A stretch of 22,031 bases of DNA from Lingula anatina (lineage: Eukaryota; Brachiopoda; Lingulata; Lingulida; Lingulidae): NCBI RefSeq assembly GCF_001039355.2, contig NW_019775415.1, positions 385,435-407,465 of the forward strand, in the 5' to 3' direction. This document shows positions 17,961-22,031 of the stretch, one piece after another. The translations under genes and the position numbers were made by a program. The notes beneath the pieces are model-generated. The model did not search any database. It had not been told where the DNA came from and saw nothing but the letters and a program-made list of their open reading frames with translations. Positions within the stretch are counted from its first letter, which is position 1; each line of letters opens with the position of its first letter.

Positions 17961-19480
17961 GAATTAATATCAGTTAAACTGTGCATGGGAACGTCACAAA
18001 CCACAATTAGCGGTATACTCTAAATCGGCACTAAGAACCAAAAACTGCGCTCTTATTATTTTGTGAAATGCCGTTATTTACAGGGATAGAATTATAACAC
18101 AGCGTTGTACAATCCGCATAGAGTTACACACGACATGTGTCAACAAACTGATGTAACGGTTTGTAAAGTGTCATAGAAAAGAACCCTTATACGTTCTAAA
18201 TCTCTGCAGATTATTCGTATATACGTGTTGCGTTTTAGTGCCTCGCTGCTAAGATGGGTAACAATGACACCTACCTGTCATAGGAATTCTTGGAGATCAC
18301 AGCATTATCCACGGAGGTCACCTGATGTCTCTAATTGTTCCGCCACTCCTCAACATCTCTAAGTGAACTGCAAGGGCGAGTATCCCTTTGATCAGTGGTG
18401 CGGTCTTTATAAGCTTGTCGTTTTGTTTGGTGACCTCATTAAGCCAATGTGGATGGCGTGCCCTCTATCGGGGCTACTAGAACCGGTCTGTTTGTCTCAC
18501 GTTCAACGTACGTTAAAGACACTAGTACGTGTACTACTGCTGTGTAATTAAATAAGATTAAACTCTAATAATTGTACCTGACAACTGGTTCAGAGGCCGA
18601 GAAACAGACACGTAGTCTATCGTTCCGTTGTCTAGATCGAATCCGTTCTTAATTGCTTCACATAGTTAAAGTATACGTGCAATCATGGAGGAGATTAAAA
18701 GGCATAAGAATGTGTGATATCTACTTCTCCTTAGCAATCACAATCACGTGTGGCTTTCATTTCTATTTGTGTGACATATTATATTATATGTACAAAGGAT
18801 GCGTGTTTGTGTTGTAGAAGAAACATAAATAATTTGCAGTTCCACTGTATTAAATTGATTTTCATAAAAAAAAAAAAAACAAAAACAATACAGATCTGTC
18901 AAATATATTTCTCATTGATTTATTATCAACGTCAGCGCTTAATTTGAGCTGGTTCGGATCACGTCCTGAGTCCTGACGTGTTCTTCTCTTAGGTGATCTT
19001 GGTGGAAGGGAAATTAAACTCATCCGGCTGTGGTCGTCTGCTTACGAATGACATGAAGTGACTGTGTTAAATTTGAAATGCGATGGTCAATTTTGCATGG
19101 AATATTCTTATTTATTAAATTTAAACACTCAATCTCAAAACTTCGAATTTAAAAAAAAAAGGAATTATGAAAGATGAACAATATAAATTGAAATAAAAAT
19201 AAAGCTAAGTTAACAAGCAGCGTCTGGTTTTAAACCAAAACTCTACGAATCAGTGGTCAAACTAACAATATGATATGATATACTAAAATGCTTTGTTTTA
19301 TCTTATGCAAACAATATCCGATGGCTATATATAGAGACGGAGTACATAGACATTTTTAATTACAAGGGGTGAACTTCCAAGCCGAAAGCACATTGAGCAG
19401 TTTGTCTATTTTACACACAGTACATATAAAATGATATGTGCACGTACATGTTGTAACTTCAAACACGTACCTAAGCTTTC
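17961..19480. other. non-coding AT-rich region
   Basis: I see no gene here. Short ORFs near 18363 and 18750 have no protein-like pattern. A TTCTCTTAG at 18985-18993 followed by a 23-codon open stretch resembles an acceptor and exon but has no support. An A14 run lies at 18866-18879. Confidence 0.5.
18866..18879. repeat. A14 run
   Basis: An uninterrupted run of 14 A residues after TTCAT, followed by CAAAAACAATAC. It could be the tail of an old retroposed fragment. Confidence 0.85.
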
Positions 19481-19585
19481 ATCTGACAATTGCACACAGA
19501 AGACAATTTCATAAAAAAGAAAAACATGTTATTTAATCGGCTAAATAACAGGGGGCGACTCGTGTGGTACTGTAACTACTACAAA
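19481..19585 (+). repeat. 105-bp direct repeat with hairpin, first copy
   Basis: Runs from ATCTGACAATTGCACACAG to CTGTAACTACTACAAA and recurs at 20594-20700. Its centre is a perfect inverted repeat, TGTTATTTA-ATCGGC-TAAATAACA, followed by a GC-rich stretch, GGGGGCGACTCGTG. The family is not recognised. Confidence 0.9.
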
Positions 19586-20593
19586 TATGACGGTGCTGAT
19601 AGGACTTACTTATGTCCCGATTTTGTTTACACATGAAAACACATTGGGAAAAAAAATCCTGGACATGTATGCACTCCTTGCACATATCACACTATATAGT
19701 AAGTGTTCACTCTGAAAAGGGGCCAAATGTTAAAACTGTCTATCGATTTGCTCAATGCACCATCGGCATGGCGATACAACTTCTTTGAGTGTCTTGGAAG
19801 TCCACCCATCTTCAGCGGCTTGAGAGCCCAACCACCTTGAGGAAGAACGCAAGCTAAGTAGTTGATCACTGTGGCAGCCCCACGTTATAATGTGTGATAT
19901 TAAAACCGCATAATAGTTACAAAAGTTGATAAAAGGACATTTTTTGATGCCACAGTAAGGCTTATTGCCGAGAGAAATGAAGTCAGACCAAGGATGCGCC
20001 ATCACTAAACAAAGACGTTTTATCTCTACTCTGAGCATGTGTTGAAGAAATGATTACCTTGAGGTGTAAAGCGCGGATCAAAAGAATCAATAAAAGTGAT
20101 TTTCCAGCCCACAGTCTAATGTTTGACTTCTTGTGAGAATGCAAGGTTCTTTTAGGACGACAGCACTTTTGACTTTGAACCAAGATATATCCGAGAACAA
20201 AAAGGGCCAATAAATTTGTAGAGGGGCACTTAATAAAGACAAGTACTGTGTTTGAATTATAGCGATTAAAGATGTCATTTGTTTTATAACAACAGACATT
20301 TTTCTGTTTTACTGGACTTATTTTACTAATTTGTTTTTAAGCAAAATATATCACCGTTAAGGAATTCAAGGTTATGCCAAAACAATTCCTAAGCTCTTTC
20401 CGGACAACCGCCCCCAGTTGTTGAATTGCCTGCTTCGTGGTAGAGGGCTCATCGTCGCCATTAGTCAGATTAAATCCCAATTAGGCCTGATGCGACATAG
20501 TCGTTATAGGCACGCACAGGTAAGATCTGCACGCGATGTCCGGTTATCTGTTACGCAATCATGGTCGACATTGCTCTGAGGTGTGGTGAAGAA
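19586..20593. other. unassigned spacer between the 105-bp repeats
   Basis: The two 105-bp repeats enclose about 1 kb with no supported gene. On the minus strand, 19869-19687 reads a 60-residue frame with a compositionally normal stretch (QGGWALKPLKMGGLPRHSKK) that I cannot assign. Confidence 0.4.
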
Positions 20594-20700
20594 ATCTGAC
20601 AATTGCACACAGAAGACAATTTCATAAAAAAAGAAAAAACATGTTATTTAATCGGCTACATAACAGGGGGCGACTCGTGTGGTACTGTAACTACTACAAA
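20594..20700 (+). repeat. 105-bp direct repeat with hairpin, second copy
   Basis: Second copy of 19481-19585, 1113 bases downstream, differing by a few bases: two extra A residues in the A-rich tracts and one change that mismatches the hairpin stem (TACATAACA for TAAATAACA). Confidence 0.9.
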
Positions 20701-22031
20701 CAAGCATTTGATTAGAAAAAAAAACACCTCAGTAATAGCACTTGAGATAAAAAAAACCATTGCATAACGTGCCCTGCAGCCTTATGCAATATTTTGAAAA
20801 TCCGTAGCCGTTTTTCTACAATAATACATAATAACTTTAATTTTAGGACAGTTTACTATGTTTTCATTAGATATCCCCCGTGTGCTTGAAGGGTGCCTGG
20901 CATGCTGAAATAAGCATAACAATAGGCCGCCGATTTTTTTTTTTACTTCCACATGTACAAATAACGTCAGTGTTCGTCTGATAGGTTAAGTTTCTCTCGT
21001 TAACCCATGAAGTGACCAAAATGTGCAGAAAATGACTAAATGGCTGGAAAAAACGGTAACTACAATGTCAATTAATGCTTGTTTAGACCAAGAAAGTGGA
21101 GATATCTTCAAACAGCACACAAATCTATGGACAATGCCGATCATTTTCACGTTGCAGTGTTATAGTGTACGCGTGAAATCGGCCGTCGGATAATCTCGGC
21201 TTTATTATCAGAACAGAGATTACAGTTAGCCAGTGGTGACAATCATCTCAGTCAGTAAGTTCTGGTGATGACGCCTGGTAAAATCCACACTCAATGAGTT
21301 GCTAATGAGAATAATCTGCTACCATTTCCTGGGATGTGATTTATTTACCACCAATAGTTGAGAACGCAGCGCATGATATAAGTGAAATAGTTAGTGATGT
21401 CAATGTCCAAGCTAGTGCACGGTATGACGTTGAAACAGTACCACTCCCGTGGAAAAGCTGCAGTCATTGAGAACAAAGCGTTGTTTTATTATGAGTAAAG
21501 AGAACAGCAATAGCAGACTCGGAAACGTTATGTGCTGTACATATACACATGATATTATGATGTTATGATAGCAATCAATATACCATGACGCAAACTTCAA
21601 ATACGTCATAAATATATCCATAGGACTGGAAGGAAATTAAATGTAGTTCGGTAGAAAAATAATTCTGCTTGTCTTTAGGTTTTAAAGAGGTTTCCTAAAA
21701 CGTCCCAAAGTAAAATGTGGACTGGATTGTCTAATATGAAAAGGTAATTGGATTTGCTTATGGCGTCTATTTGATAAAGCGCTCGAAATCTTTATAAATA
21801 AGGAAATATCTGCATTGAATAGAAACAACGATCGAATCACCAAGTGATATTTTGCTCAAAGACGAACGTTATTCTAGTTTTGTCAATTTTGATGCATTCA
21901 TCTAGTCCTTAGTGTCGTTTTGATACGATTTCTACTTACCTCATCAAGAGTTCAAGACCGACAACGATCGGATCGTATTTAGAGATAATAACCCAGGGCT
22001 GCCGAGGATTAAAATAACTGTAGCATTTTCA
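20701..22031. other. non-coding AT-rich region to the window end
   Basis: No gene, RNA gene or repeat was recognised. The frames here are short and have no domain pattern. A small palindrome, ACGATCGGATCGT, lies near 21965. Confidence 0.45.

Noticed and set aside
12167-17968. GAATTAAT at both sides of the LINE as a target-site duplication
   Set aside because: Only eight AT-rich bases and no independent sign of the 5' end; recorded as a candidate but not claimed.
18940-19060. Possible exon after TTCTCTTAG, and a GGTTCGGATC B-box-like word
   Set aside because: The open stretch is only 23 codons with no partner exon, and no A box lies upstream for a tRNA.
20430-20500. tRNA-like A box (CGTGGTAGAGGGC)
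   Set aside because: No B box at the right distance and no acceptor stem could be formed.

Overview
The window is eukaryotic, AT-rich nuclear DNA, most likely from an invertebrate animal and quite possibly an aquatic one. The evidence is a spliced animal-type gene end (three exons with GT/AG introns), a tyrosine-recombinase retrotransposon of the Ngaro/DIRS type, a LINE of the L1/Tx1 type, many microsatellites and diverged repeats, and single-N contig joins. No species can be named from the sequence.

Layout. Bases 1-1561 hold the last three exons (554-860, 1047-1099, 1425-1561, + strand) of an armadillo-repeat protein whose tail resembles ANKAR (ankyrin and armadillo repeat-containing protein). 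A 53-base T run follows the stop codon. From about 2462 to 10151 there is one large repeat-rich block. Two 314-bp direct repeats (2462-2775 and 9838-10151, four differences by eye) bracket a minus-strand tyrosine-recombinase retrotransposon. In its own reading direction this element has an SGNH/GDSL-hydrolase-like ORF (8140-7520), Gag with two zinc motifs (7309-6013, one frameshift), reverse transcriptase-RNase H (6287-4236) and a tyrosine recombinase (about 4260-3388). The overlapping RT/YR frames, the RNase H form and the recombinase motifs fit the Ngaro group. Upstream of the hydrolase ORF, inside the right-hand 314-bp repeat, is a tandem array with a period of about 203 bp (8360-9742).

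Bases 10148-12200 are non-coding duplicated sequence: a ~350-bp unit present twice around a single N, then a diverged ~500-bp unit present twice. Bases 12960-17960 are a + strand LINE of L1/Tx1 type. It has an RNA-binding ORF1, an endonuclease-RT ORF2 broken by four frameshifts and one internal stop, a CCHC zinc motif, AATAAA and an A10 tail. A single N at 13142 sits exactly between two 162-bp copies of the same ORF1 segment, which points to unmerged overlapping contigs rather than a real duplication.

Bases 17961-22031 contain no gene I can support. They hold a 105-bp direct repeat (19481-19585 and 20594-20700) built around a short hairpin, and otherwise plain AT-rich sequence.

Working together: the host gene is independent of the rest. 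The retrotransposon proteins would act as one unit: Gag packages RNA, RT-RNase H copies it, and the recombinase integrates the product. The role of the hydrolase is unknown. The LINE is a dead copy. The most interesting object is the Ngaro-type element, with its leading hydrolase ORF, tandemly repeated Gag N-terminus, possible tandem-repeat 5' region and flanking 314-bp repeats.
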